A stretch of DNA of 64,000 nucleotides from Osedax frankpressi (taxonomy: Eukaryota; Annelida; Polychaeta; Sabellida; Siboglinidae): contig OZ038312.1 in assembly GCA_964035775.1 (NCBI GenBank), forward strand, positions 7,075,650 through 7,139,649, in the 5' to 3' direction. The notes beneath the pieces were generated by a model. That model had not been told where the DNA came from. It ran no database searches and was given only the letters and a program-made list of their open reading frames with translations. Within the stretch, counting starts at the first letter, position 1; each line of letters starts with the position of its first letter. Shown one piece after another: positions 1-25,883 of the stretch. Made by a program: the position numbers and the translations under genes.

Positions 1-2
1 CA

Positions 3-12068
<12,066 letters not shown>

Positions 12069-12126
12069 TTAAATTCTTGTATCATACTAACTGCTAGTGA
12101 AATAACTAATATGCTGACTGAAACTG

Positions 12127-12132
12127 AATAAA
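12127..12132 (+). terminator. Likely poly(A) signal of the first gene
   Basis: AATAAA, 59 bp after the stop codon at 12068. A second candidate is near 12400. The next gene, UQCC2, is convergent. Confidence 0.5.
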
Positions 12133-12774
12133 TTATCACAACAAACCCCAATGTATCCCTATGAAGAACCTTTCATAGTAATAATGACAACGAATGTAAA
12201 ACTAGTTATATAAATAATGTGACGAATACGATATACCTAATTAGGTAAACTTGCCTAATCAGGTCAACTTACCTATTATAATTCTAAAATTGTATATTTT
12301 ATTATTACTTCTTATTATCTCAAATTCACTTACTCCTATAATACTTGTATAACATTATTATCATCAGAAATACTTTTATACAAGTATTATTTTCTGTAGA
12401 AAATAAAGTTTTTAAAAAAAATGATATGATGTATAGTTATTTATTTTAATAATTCATTAATAATACGATAATTATACTCTTTCGCTGATCACCATTAGGG
12501 TAGTTCTTTAATTTTAAATGTTGAAGTCGTGAGGATTTTGTTCACCGCGATGTAGAGGTTCTGTTATCAATAGATTTACCTACTACATATTTGATTCTCA
12601 AAATACCATTAAAATACTCTCCTTTCTCATGGACCTTTCTTAATAACAAATATCTTCCACTTGTCGACATATGCATATAAATTGCAATCATCTAATCGAT
12701 CATATGGGTTTTTCTCAAATTACCTTGTAATCGTTCTTTTTAATATATAACATATAATATACACATACGATGTA

Positions 12775-12898
12775 CATAATATATTCTATATTATTACTAA
12801 CATATACATTGTATGACGTACAATGTACGTCGTAATGTATATGTACATTGTACTACGTACTTGTTAATATTAGTAATAATATAGCATATTATAATATA
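12775..12898. repeat. Imperfect inverted repeat of about 120 bp
   Basis: The left arm (about 12775-12832) and right arm (about 12840-12898) are imperfect reverse complements sharing blocks such as ctatattattactaa and gtacaatgtac. It is AT-rich and lies between the first gene and UQCC2. It could be a small MITE-like element or a plain palindrome. The rest of 12133-13310 is AT-rich and shows nothing else. Confidence 0.65.
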
Positions 12899-13310
12899 TG
12901 ATTAATATCCGCTTTATTTACGAGTTCCATTACTTGAGCAACGTTATTATTTGTATGGGTAATAATTAACTCTAGCATTAATTAAATATGCTTACAAGCT
13001 TTTTTTATAATACATACGTTGAATTATAAAATCATTTACACCTTATTACAATTCTTAATATTATCAAATATTATGAAAATAATTTAAATGTTTAATTGAA
13101 ACTTTCGTTATTACCTATGATATATTTTATAGCCATATCATTTTTAAAATGTAAACTTAAATGTAAATGAAAAAGTAAATTTAATAATTTATTTATATAT
13201 ATATCAAATAAATCACAAATGTAAAAATATCAATGTTGACGTTATATAATATATCGTTCTGGATATTAAAAAATGTAGTAATATCATATATGATACTAAA
13301 TACGATAAGT

Positions 13311-13625
13311 TCATTGTTTGCTTTTAATGAATTCTTGCGCTTCATTCGAAAGCATCATTTTGCATTGCTCAGCATCTAGACCACTGCAAGTTTGTATTTG
13401 TGTTTTTGTGGAATATAGATTTTTATAGTAATTGTTATTTATCTTATTTAATGAATTATACATTTTATCGCATTTTGCAGGATCTTGTATAAGAGTTACT
13501 TCTCCTTGCTTGAAGGTCTCAGCTACTTTATTTCTTATAACTGCACCAAAATCTCTTCCTATTTTAGTAGATTCTAAAGGCCATTTCTCGCACAATCTCA
13601 TAAATAATTTATACCTATTTGCCAT
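13311..13625 (-). CDS. UQCC2: UQCC2 (mitochondrial complex III assembly factor 2)
   Basis: A single-exon frame of 104 residues starting MANRYKLFMRLCEKWP. It matches the family layout I remember for UQCC2/MNF1: a RYxxFLxLCExWP start, a KxGRDxG motif (here KIGRDFG), a CDxMYxSL motif and the NNYYKNLY segment. UQCC2 is a small mitochondrial matrix protein that works with UQCC1 on newly made cytochrome b early in complex III assembly. The human protein is about 126 residues with a longer C-terminal tail, so this version is somewhat short, ending FIKSKQ. The start codon is the first Met of the conserved block. No intron is needed. It is convergent with the upstream gene and divergent from LMAN1. 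Confidence 0.9.
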   Translation of the reverse strand: MANRYKLFMRLCEKWPLESTKIGRDFGAVIRNKVAETFKQGEVTLIQDPAKCDKMYNSLNKINNNYYKNLYSTKTQIQTCSGLDAEQCKMMLSNEAQEFIKSKQ

Positions 13626-14942
13626 CCTATGTTCAATAAAATATTTTGAAATTCAGTTATTTTAATTAAATTATTTCAAAATAAATTTAGATTTGAATAA
13701 TTATTAATATTTACCAAAGATATTGAATTACATACAGACTGAATCATAGATTGATATATTAATAATATTCATTGGTAAATTTGTAAATATCACTATTAAC
13801 TATATCAAGTTATGTAGTTAGTTGTATATCAAATAAATCAACGAATTACTAATTTAGCATATGCTATATAGAAGAAAATAATGATAAAATAATAAAAATA
13901 TTTTTTGAAAGTAATTATTGGAATATTTAGATAATAACAATATCAAAAAATGTTATATATCGAATTAATTATATATTAAAAGATAATTAATTTTATATAT
14001 TTAATTAATTATATATTTATTCTACATATAGTTTAAATAAATTGTATAATTGGTAAATTATACATTTCTAATACATTTAACTATATCATTATAATTGTAT
14101 GTACCAACAGATTAATATTTCATATTATATTACCAATAGTCTCTATTTCATCACCAAAAAGTATTTATATGGGATATCTCACCACTGATAATAATAATAT
14201 GCAGTATATATACAAATAAATAATGTTTTTAATAATGTAGATATTCTAAGTATTTATAAAAGATTATTTTGATAAAAGAACATAGACTTGAATGATAGAT
14301 ATATATAGTAGAAATATTGCATTGGGTTTATTTATACTGTATTCGTCTATTTATGTATTGTTTTTTATTTAAATGGCATATATGTAAAAAAAAATAGCTA
14401 CCTATCAAGATGCAAGGACGAGGTACACATCATTTGTTGAAATTAAATGATACGAGCTTATGTAAATATTTATGAAGTAATAATTTATTTATAAATAGCT
14501 TATATCATATATCTAAAACACTGTGTAGATTGAACTGGTGTATTCAATGTATGTGATACATACAATACACGCTATTTACTACAACATTGAAAATTATTAA
14601 ATTAAAAATAATTTGTAAAAAATATGTATTTAAAAAATCCTTTTCATATTATATCCAATTTATTTGATTATTATAATATAATAAAAGTCATATATGTATA
14701 ATATACAATATATATATATATATATATATTGGATATTCATCCAAGATTACCTAATATGAACATATATGGTGTAATGTACCGAATACGATAGCTTTAGTTA
14801 GTAAGTTATTCAGGGCTTTTAATATTTATTATTTTAAAGTTTTTGAGAATGAAATAAGGAGAATATTCCAATAGTTATTTTTAAATATTGACTCCTTTGT
14901 TATACAATAATAATTTAATAACTATTTCGACATATTAATATA

Positions 14943-15010
<68 letters not shown>

Positions 15011-16222
15011 GCATTATATATATATACCTATACACATATATTTTCGACTTTATTATGCATCCACTTTACTCTCGATCATTGAAATGTATATACGTTATAA
15101 AATGTACCTGACTCCCACTGTGGAAGTTCACCATTAGTACTTGTTACCTCTATAAAGTATACAATCCTAACTTATAACACCAATAATAAAATATAGCATT
15201 TGTAATCCTCACCTATAAGTACAGTTAACATGATAAACTTTTAATAAAATATTTATTATTATCATGATAGCAATTTGAAATTTTCAAATCATATATTAAT
15301 ATATAAATAATTTTTTTAATTAAACGTTAATAACTATACTCTAGAGGTTACACAATAAATACTTTAAATATTTAATATATCAAATGGTTATAATATTCAC
15401 CAAGATTGGTAATGATAAAGTAATAAAGTATTTAACAAATATATGTTTATACAAATATACCATTATACTAATATTACATTATACTAATATTTCATTATAA
15501 TAATATTACATTATAATAATATTACATTATACTAATATTACATTATACTAATATTACATTATACTAATATTAAAGTATACTAATATTAAAGTATACTAAT
15601 ATTACATTATACTAATATTTCATTATACTAATATTACATTATACTAATATTTCATTATACTAATATTTCATTATAATAATATTACATTATACCACTATTT
15701 CATTATACCATCACTATAGTATACCAATATGTTACTATTACCCTAGATTACCTTGGTAATCTTGGCTATAAATCTTATGTAATACCTTATGTAATTGATT
15801 ACATTCATTAATAATAAAAAAGATTTGAATCCTAAAAATTGCTTTTCAATATAGATAACTATATTTATTTATAGAAATCCGTAGAATTAGTTGAATGAAA
15901 TAAAAATACGAAAGTATATATGAACTCGAAATTATATTTTTATTTTTTATAACTAATTCTACAGATTTCCTATATATAAATAAGTATACCTAAACCATCA
16001 AATGTATTATACATTTAACCATATTTTTGTAGAATGTATAATATTAATATATTCATTAATAATTTTACATAATTTACACAATGCTATTTTTTAAACTGCA
16101 GTATCGTACCACTTTTGCATATCTGCAAAATGTATTCGTCTAAACTTTATAGGTTAATAGATATTTATTGAATTATTACTATAATATGTAACTATAAAAG
16201 TCGTAGAACTGTACATACATGC

Positions 16223-16258
<36 letters not shown>

Positions 16259-17185
16259 CTTAATTTTTCATTGTAAATCTATTTCTTAAATAATCGAAAT
16301 AGGTTTGAACTATAAATTCTTGAGCTTATTTCTTTTTATTTAATAATTCACCCTTCCTATAATAGTATTAGTTTCACGAATATAACTATACTTATATCAC
16401 TATATAATTTACATATCTGATATATTATATATATATATATATATATACTTATATAGTATATGACACACGAAGCTATTAATAATATGGGTCAAGAGGGATT
16501 GATTATTTATAAAATACTATTTTAGTACCTATTGCCATCAAAATAATCAAATAACTATATAATTATAAAAAAATGTCATCTTAAACTACATAGTTATATA
16601 CAAATTGTATAGTTATTTATCATTCTACATAGAATTATTTATGTTGATGTTTTTAGTGATAATATTATGATAATATTATTCATGATAACCAAGATTATTT
16701 AGGTAATCGTGGCTATTATATAGTAATATACGAATTACATTATTATAATCCAAGGTAATGTTGGCCATAATTATATCATTAATTTAAATTAAATTTTAAT
16801 TTTAAATAGTATATTATATACTATAAAGAATATATTCTATACAATTCAGCATTATATTATATTATATTTCTGATATATAATATTAGTCAAGATCATTTAG
16901 TAATCTTGGCTATTAATATTTATTATTTATAACAATAAAATAGTAATTCATTTATAGATTAAAATTGATAAAATATTATAATAATATATTCTACACATGT
17001 ATCTAAATCAATAGATTTATGTGTTCATTTCAATCTATGATTATGCAGATTTCGGGGTTAAATGTCAACCACGCAAGCAAAATCCTAGCGATAGATAATA
17101 ATAATTTTCAAATGTTATTTATATTTTTACATTATTAGATTTAAATTTATATATTTAGTATTAAACTTTTATTTTATTATTTAAT
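13626..17185. other. AT-rich spacer between UQCC2 and LMAN1
   Basis: About 3.5 kb with no coding signal that I can support. It holds (AT)n tracts (14937-15010, 16228-16256, 16426-16446) and the 16-bp array listed separately. The promoters of the divergent UQCC2 and LMAN1 genes must lie at its two ends, but I see no motif I would name. Confidence 0.7.
15445..15712. repeat. 16-bp AT-rich minisatellite
   Basis: Around 16 copies of a 16-bp unit (acattatactaatatt) with substitutions such as ttcatt and aaagta. It lies in the UQCC2-LMAN1 spacer. Confidence 0.9.
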
Positions 17186-20100
17186 ATGAATTTAGTTAGT
17201 TATAATATTTGTAGTGTTTTTTATGTTGTTTTGTTTTGTTATTTTATGCTAGCATCGGCATCCGATGATGTTTTCAAAGTAGAAAATCCAGATATAGAAA
17301 AATCAATTTCAAGATTTGAATATAAAATGAGTTTTAAAGGTCCACATTTAATACAAAAAGATGGGACGATTCCTTTTTGGTCACACGGAGGAAGTGAGTA
17401 TATCATATAATATTTACATATTAAATGTATCATTTACCATATTTGCTATAATTGTTTTAATCGCGAAACATCTGGTCATAATATAATTCACTTAAAACAA
17501 TTAATTATTATTTACATAGTTAATCATTAAGTAGATAATTAACTTAACTAATGTATATTATTATCAATTTATTACCTTAATAAACCGGTAAATGAATAAT
17601 ATATTATATTTACATGTTAACAAATTACATATTGTATATTCAATATGTTAAAATTAAAAACATTACCTTTTATAATATATAAAAATATATATTTATTTCG
17701 GTATAAATATTCGATATGATATATTTTTCCAAATGGATATACATAGGCCATCTTACCTTTAATTACACTCTGCACACCTATATATATATTCATTATTTAT
17801 CTGTAGATCTGATATCAATATGTTATTAATAGAAAAATATTGAGTAATTATATTTTAATTGTTAATTATATTTCAATTAACAACATACATTTCACCTTGC
17901 TACATAAATCTTACTTATCATCATTTCACCTTGCTACATATATCTTACTTAACATCATTTCACCTTGCTACATATATGTTTATATTACTTAACATCAATA
18001 TTGATAATATTTATTATAAAACAAATTTTACAATATTTCAACAATATTTGATGTATTGTAAATTCAGTAATTAATAATTACTAAAATAACAGCTTTTTAC
18101 TATCCTAATGTTATCTATCATTTACAGCCTTTGTTGCTAGCTATTAATAAAGGAAATACCTTTTTTTTATGTTAGAAAGTATAATTTAAGTTAAAAAGAA
18201 TAGATTTACTTTTTGTCACATTATATCTGTGCAGATGATCTTGTAATATTTGTATATATAAAGACAGTCAACGTGAATGTAGATTAATTGATTGCCTAAT
18301 TCTAGTTAATATTAGTTAATAGTACACGTTATTAAGTATATTAGTATAATTGCATACTAATAATATCACTTTTGCAGATGCACTTGCTACAAATGATTTT
18401 GTGAGAATAACTCCATCATTGAAAAGCCAAAAAGGTAAATTTAGGATAAATATTATATTATATAATATAATATATTATTAATATATAATATATTTCTATC
18501 TTTCAATGTTAGATGACTTATTGAGTAAGCATATACTTAAAGAATTAACATTAACTTTAATAATTATATATATATATATATTTATATTATATTATAATTT
18601 AAAATAAATGTCATTTAATATTTATTTTAATTAGGTCGTATTTGGTGTAATGAAAAGAATACCCACGAGCACTGGGAAGTTGTGTTTTCTGTGAGAATTA
18701 ATGGCAGAAGACGAATCGGTGCTGATGGATTGGTTATTATCGCATCTATGAACTAGTGGCTTAAAATCATAAAAGTGCATAATTTTGCTTTAATCCAATT
18801 GCCATTGATAAAATAAATATAAGAAAAAACAATGCATGGACATATTTAAAATTAAATTATCAGAGAAAAGTATTTAATTTTAAAACTCTTGTTTTAATTA
18901 ATTGTTCGCTATTGTGCGATAATAAAAGTTGTACAATTACAGGCAGTTACATTTAAATAATATTTGTATAATTGACTATCTTACGTTGCCTGGATTTTAT
19001 TCACAACTCAATATTAATATTCATAATAGATTGAATTTAATTTAGACAAAATGCAAATATTATATATCCTAGTACAAAGTTCAAGTATATAGATAATTGA
19101 TTTACTACTATATTTATTTATGTCTATGAAAATAATATAAAGATGTGAGAATAATATAAAGATGTGAGAATAATATAAAGATGTGAGATAATATAAAGAT
19201 GTGAGAATAATATAAAGATATGAGATAATATAAAGATGTGTGGAATAATATAAAGATGTGAGAATAATATAAAAATGTGAGATAATATAAAGTTGTGAGA
19301 ATAATATAAAGATGTGAGATAATATAAAGGTGTGAGATATTATAAAGATGTGAGATAATATAAAGGTGTGAGAATAATATAAAGTTGTGAGAATAATATA
19401 AAGATGTGAGATAATATAAAGGTGTGAGATATTATAAAGATGTGAGATAATATAAAGATGTGATATAATATAAAGGTGTGAGAATAATATAAAGATGTGA
19501 GATAATATAAAGATGTGAGAATAATATAAAGATGTGAGATAATATAAAGGTGTGAGATATTATAAAGATGTGAGATAATATAAAGATGTGAGATAATATA
19601 AAGGTGTGAGAATAATATGAAGATGTGAGATATTATAAAGAAATGAGAATTAAATAAAGAAATGATAATGATATAAAAAAGTGAGCATAATATAAATATG
19701 TTATAATATAAACAGGTGATAATATAAACAGGTGATAATATAAATATTAAGATCATATAATATCTGTCTACAGAAATTGATTACTAAACAGTAAATCTAA
19801 TTGCTACGACTAAAACAATAAATTAGTTTTATCTTAAATTTGTATTCAGATATTTATAATTATATTTTTCGTTCCATTTACTCGTTATATAAAATAAAAC
19901 ATAAAGCAACTCCACTGATAATTATTCGTCGAGACATCATTATTTTAATAAAGAACCAGCTACAATCATCTTTTTCTGTCGACAATACACAAATTCACTA
20001 GATGTATGTTCAATAATATCCGTAACATTCATTTACTAGCAGATTTCTGTTCCTCGGCCCTATGCCTTTTATACCCAACAAACCTAACACCCTTAACACT

Positions 20101-23100
20101 CTTACCACTCTTCTTACTCTTCTCATCGCACTCGCAGGGTGAGGTCCACGCCCTTTACCAACCCGCAAACCCACACCAACTCACTCACACTCTATCAGAG
20201 CCTTATCACATAGTATAAGTTCCATACCCTTCACACCCTTCACACCCATCATCCTTTACACCCCTGCCCCTGCCACAGGCCTTCTGGTATACATCGGTAC
20301 AAGGAGGAGAAGGTCCAGTGTTTGGTAGTAGTGATGGCTGGAATGGTTTAGCTGTCATAATGGATTCGTTTGACAATGATCAAAAGGTTTGTTACCAGTC
20401 CCTAAACACGCCCCTTATGTGATCCTCTATTAGCCTGACCCCTTTAGTTATACTCCATTAACCACGCCCCATTGACAACACTTCTTTACCAACCCGTCAG
20501 CCTTTTACAGATTATTTTATCCAGCCTCTATATTTTGTATCCACCACCACTGTTTGCAGAACAACAACCCCTACATCATGGCTATGGGAAACGACGGATC
20601 TCTTATTTATAACCACGAGACGTTTGTAAACAGATAACGCCCCCCCTTAGAAGATAATCCGGCAATTATACCACCCTTAATGCACTTGCGCTCACCCTTT
20701 GTAAATCCCGCGTCCGCCCTACATCCGCACGGGTATTACTTAATTAAGACGCCGTCACCCCACCCGCCCCACCCACCGTAACCCCAAACCCCGCTCGATT
20801 AATGATTGTATCGCCGTGCAGAGACGGCAGCAGGCAACAGTTGGGTGGATGTCAGAGAGATTACAGGAACAAACAGTTCCCGGTACGAATTAAAGTCAGG
20901 TACTTCATGAGGACGTTGCAGGTTAAACCAAACCCTATGCGCATTTCCCACTCCCCCTACCCCCCCTACCCCTACCCCACCCCCCCTTTGTTTATATAAC
21001 TATTAATAATTTATATTTACTGCTACTGTCTTTTTATCCTAATGTCGTCAATATTTGCATGGTAGACAAGGATTTATTCAGCCACATAAAATGTAACTAG
21101 TGATTTCATTTTTGGAAGATTGACATTTTTCGGCATATTATATACGTATTTGAATTTAACATTTTAATCGTTGTATTATTTCAATAGTGATTATATAAAG
21201 TTATGTAACAAGTCCTGAACTTTAATAAATAATATTTGCAATTTTTGTGCATAAATTCTGCCGTTTATTGAATATATATGAAGTTATTTAAATATATTTG
21301 AAAAAAGGCTACTTTGTTTTATTAATACATAAATTATTATTGCATACATATAGAAACTATTGTATTAACTCTTAAATTTAACACGCTTTCACATTTATAA
21401 TGACAATAGGTGAATGAAAATCATTATTCCGAGAAAATGAGCTTGAAAGAATATGCACTTTTATTATTTATATTTGTTATGTACACAGTGAAAATAACAA
21501 GTATTATGATAGGTTTATTTGAATATATGCAGAAATACATATTCAAGAAGAGGTTCATAGACTGCTAATGGTTTAGTAACTGATTCTGGTTCAGTGGCAA
21601 GTAAAGTTACTGGTTCATGATATACCTAAAACAACATTGATAATAATTGTATTATGATATTCAATATATATACATGTCTACTATATTAACATGTAATAGT
21701 TTGTAATTTCTAACATTATTGTGTTGTGAATATGTCTTGGTTAACATACCACTCATGTGTAATGAGTGTTTATTATTTAGTCATAATGTAATAATAAATT
21801 CAAAAATTGGGGGTAATATTTAAAAAAATCTAAAATACATAGTAAATGCGACTTTTTGTAATTGAAACATTTTATTGTCTGTGTGTATCACATGATAACA
21901 ATATTATGTTATTTGACGGATAGAATATTTAAATATAGATCATTTGGTTTTTATAATTTGAAAATCTCTAATTTAAATGATATATTATTGTAATATGTAA
22001 AACTGAATATAATAATAATATTTAGTAATATTATTATTTGATCACTACCTAAATAAAATACGTAATTTATGTAATTTATATTGCTTTTTTTTATCTGAAA
22101 TTTCATTTTAATATTCTTAATATATAAATAAAGCTAAATATATTATTTAAAAAAAAATCGATAACAATTTTAAAAATTATATTTGACGACTGCGACCTGC
22201 CCTCAACTCACTAGCCACACCCCTTAACTCACTAGCCACACCCCTTAACTCACTAGCCACACCCCTTAACTCACTAGCCACACCCCTTAATACATTAGCA
22301 ACACCCTCAACTTACTAGCCACACCCGTTCAACTCATTAGCCACACCCCTTTAACTCATTAAGCACACACTCCTTATCTCATTAGCCACACCCTCAACTT
22401 ACTAGCCACACCCGTTCAACTCATTAGCCACACCCCTTTAACTCATTAAGCACACACTCCTTATCTCATTAGCCACACCCCTTTCCATCCCTTAGGTGAT
22501 GTACCACAATGGAAATAATGAAGTTATTGACTACGAGACATGTTTCACTGTAAACAACATTAATATGCCTAAACAGGGATATTTCGGCCTTTCAGCAGCC
22601 ACTGGAGACGTCGCCGGTTTGTGGTGGTTTAGGCCTGGCATGGGGATGTGATTATATATATATATATATATATTACTTATATGAACACAAATGTGTATAT
22701 ATATTGCATAAAACTGAATTTTATTCATTTTACTCTTCGCATCTAATTCGCAGTAGTTAACGAGTGAGGGAGTAGTTAATGGGAGAGGGAGTAGTTAATG
22801 GGTGTAGGGAGTAGTTACCGGGAGAGGGTGTAGTTAATGGGAGAGGGAGTAGTTAATGGGAGAGGGAGTAGTTAATGGGAGAAGGAGTAGTTAATGGGTG
22901 TAGGGAGTAGTTAATGGGAGAGGGTGTAGTTAATGGGAGAGGGAGTAGTTAATGGGAGAGGGAGTAGTTAATGGGAGAAGGAGTAGTTAATGGGTGTAGG
23001 GAGTAGTTAATGGGAGAGGGAGTAGTTAATGGGAGAAGGAGTAGTTAATGGGAGAAGGAGTAGTTAATGGGTGTAGGGAGTAGTTAATGGGAGAGGGTGT

Positions 23101-25883
23101 AGTTAATGGGAGAGGGAGTAGTTAATGGGAGAGGGAGTAGTTAATGGGAGAAGGAGTAGTTAATGGGTGTAGGGAGTAGTTAATGGGAGAGGGTGTAGTT
23201 AATGGGAGAGGAAGTTGTTAATGGGAGAAGGAGTAGTTAATGGGTGTAGGGAGTAGTTAATGGGAGATGGTGTAGTTAATGGGAGAGGGAGTAGTTAATG
23301 GGAGAGGGAGTAGTTAATGGGAGAAGGAGTAGTTAATGGGTGTAGGGAGTAGTTAATGGGAGAGGGTGTAGTTAATGGGAGAAGGAGTAGTTAATGGGTG
23401 TATGGAGTAGTTAATGGGAGAGGGAGTAGTTAACGAGAGAGGGAGTAGTTAATGGGAGAGGGAGTAGTTAATGGGAGAGGGTGTAGTTAATGGGAGAAGG
23501 AGTAGTTAATGGGTGAGGGAGTAGTAAATGGGAGAGGGAGTAGTTAACGAGAGAGGGAGTAGTTAATGGGAGAGGGAGTAGTTAATGGGTGTATATATTG
23601 ATTGCATCTATAGCTGTATAAACATATTGATATCTATTTTTGTGGTTTACTACTTCTAACCAATATACTTCCTGCTACTCAATATTATCTCCGCGAATAA
23701 TCTAAAACTATGCAAATATCTCGTGTCTTTACATTATCTTTGCATGCTTTTGCATTCGACCTTTGCCCTTTGCAGACGATCACGACGTTTTGTTATTCGA
23801 GTCTCATAGTCTCCGAGATATTAAGGTTGGCCTTTAAACCTCCCAAACCCCCGCACTCCCCCAGGCTCTATATTCCTACACTCTAATCAGCTTTTAGTTA
23901 AATCACTCGAGTTTAGGTTATGCACTCGTTATTCGAGTTCCGATTACGAATCCTGCGTTTGCATTCAATCTTCATATTAATGCCAAATAATTTACAAATA
24001 ATTATATCATATAATAATTTAGGAATATGAAAAAAATAAAGTTTTCGAGGTTGAGGAACAAAAGAAATTCCAAACAGAATTCGACGAATTCGACGCGAAA
24101 TTGAACAAAGCTAAAGACGAGTTAGTTGAATTTAATGGAAGTCAATATTTACTTAGTAGACAGAGAAATATAGAAAATGTTATAAACGATTCAATTTTTT
24201 GGAATATTGCCAACAAATTGTAAACTATTTATAGTTAAACATATGCACACATTTTAATGTAGTGTTTTTTCTATAGTGATAAGAAAGCTTAATATTTTAT
24301 GCTTAATTTTATTGTATATAATTTTTTTGTGATTCAATATGAAATTATAAACAGATGTGAAGAAAAATGTGTGGATTTCCTCCTAAATTGTAGAAACTGA
24401 TTAATTTATAACAAGATTATGTAATTTTGTTATTATAATCTATATGTATTATGAATACAATAAAAAGAACAAGGTTTAAAGTAGACTTATTGTTATTGAA
24501 CATATGCAGACAGTTCAGCTTTCAGATTCATCTTACTGATATTAGTTTAAAAATGGGTTCAGGATGCACCTTTATATTTTATTAATCAATACAATTTATA
24601 CAATTAATACTCAAGGACTTCCTAATTGCTAATGATAAAACGAATAAATTTGTTCTCCATTTTTAGATATCGAAAAGTAAATCCAGACAAATTTTCAAAT
24701 GAAGAAACGGAGGTTATATTTTAATATTCTTGTATTTCTGTTAAAAGGTCAAATCTTTCTCATGGTAAATATATTCTTTATCGGAATATATTATAAAATA
24801 ATCAACCTTTTAAAAAGAATATATATATATAATAAATACCACTAAAATATTCAATATTAATAAATATAAATAATAAACCCAATAACTTGAAAATGCTGAT
24901 CTATTCTAAGTATCTATGTGGACAGTTGTTATCGGTAACTGAATTTGCTCATTGCGTCTTTTATTTTACAGTACGAAACCGCAGAGACACGTGAATTGAA
25001 ACAAATTTACGAGGGCCAAACTCAAATCCAGAATATGATCCGTTTCCTCGATGATAAGTTTAATTCACTTGAGAAGTCAAACGAAAAACTGCAGGCCACT
25101 ATCAAAGACAGTTCAACGAGTGTTAGTATAATATTGTTCTATATTAGTTCTAATATTGGTGAGATTGAACTTTAAAATCTATTTGATTTTAATATCGGAA
25201 ACGTATACAAAACAATAGGGCAGTACCGGAGGAGCTGGAATGAACACAAATATTGACAACAATATTGCAACTATTAACAATCAACAAAAAGATATAACTG
25301 ATCAAATAGGACTAGTTCGGTAAGACTCAATAATCTCTTAGAAATTCAGTTATTTCCTATTTAGTTCTTATATTTCTATATTTCAGAGAACAACTGGCAA
25401 ATCTACACAGCAAATTAGATCAAACAATTGATAATAAACTGATTCCTACTTTAAATGACAAGCACCAGAGAGTCCACGAGTCATTGAATCAAATTAAATC
25501 AATGATTGCGCAAAAGGTTTCATAGAAAATCTTACAATCTTTACAATTACAATCTCCGTGTAAGTTTACCTCATAAAACTGTAGTTTATCATTTAACTGA
25601 AGTAATCGTCATTCTTATACAGGGACCGACGGAGTGTTCAGGAGGATGTGCCACCAATTTATACATAACAATATTAATAATCTTACAGTCAACTATCGCA
25701 GGACTCTATGTTTTTTATCAGTTGGTAACAAAATAACAAACTGTATTCTATTTCTATAAAATCGTAAATAACGATAATTAATGAAATTAATATGACATTA
25801 ATATGATATTAATATGACATTAATATGACATTAATATGATATTCAGATATAGAACAAATGCACAAGCCAAGAAGTTCTATTGA
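17186..25883 (+). CDS. LMAN1: LMAN1 / ERGIC-53 lectin cargo receptor, 15 exons
   Basis: A type I membrane lectin that cycles between ER and Golgi and carries high-mannose glycoproteins. Exons: 17186-17393, 18378-18434, 18635-18732, 20279-20386, 20560-20621, 20822-20921, 22496-22616, 23776-23825, 24023-24120, 24667-24712, 24972-25121, 25219-25319, 25387-25516, 25623-25720, 25853-25883. They sum to 486 codons with all phases closing; human LMAN1 is 510 residues. A signal peptide covers about residues 1-26. The L-type lectin domain covers about 38-268 and includes FEYKMSFKGPHLIQKDGTIP, RRIGADGL, MDSFDND, CQRDYRNK and a DDHDVLLF end. Coiled-coil stalk about 269-440; one membrane helix about 454-474. 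The last exon ends in KKFY, equivalent to the human KKFF ER exit and retrieval signal. Reading past the 25720 donor gives a false stop at 25736. Most introns hold minisatellites. Convergent with eIF3a, with only 114 bp between the stops. Confidence 0.93.
19133..19745. repeat. 17-19-bp minisatellite in LMAN1 intron 3
   Basis: More than 30 copies of units such as gatgtgagataatataaa, alternating 17 and 19 bp. Most units hold GTGAGA or GTGAGAAT, which resemble 5' splice sites on the sense strand of LMAN1. It decays toward the 3' end (after about 19620). Confidence 0.95.
22196..22480. repeat. Pyrimidine-rich 21-bp minisatellite before LMAN1 exon 7
   Basis: About 13 copies of a unit such as actcactagccacacccctta with variants (cattagcaacaccctca, cattaagcacacactcctt). 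It ends about 15 bp before the exon 7 acceptor (22495/22496), so the array forms the polypyrimidine region of that intron. Many units also contain a TAG that could act as a decoy acceptor. Confidence 0.92.
22741..23590. repeat. 19-bp minisatellite in LMAN1 intron 7
   Basis: About 44 copies of a purine-rich 19-bp unit (gggagtagttaatgggaga) with recurring variants gggtgtagttaatgggaga and gaaggagtagttaatgggt. The variants recur in blocks, showing higher-order duplication. It fills most of the intron between LMAN1 exons 7 and 8. Confidence 0.96.

Noticed and set aside
25506-25736. LMAN1 ending at the in-frame stop near 25734
   Set aside because: This end lacks the sorting signal; the spliced end at 25883 gives KKFY in the right phase.
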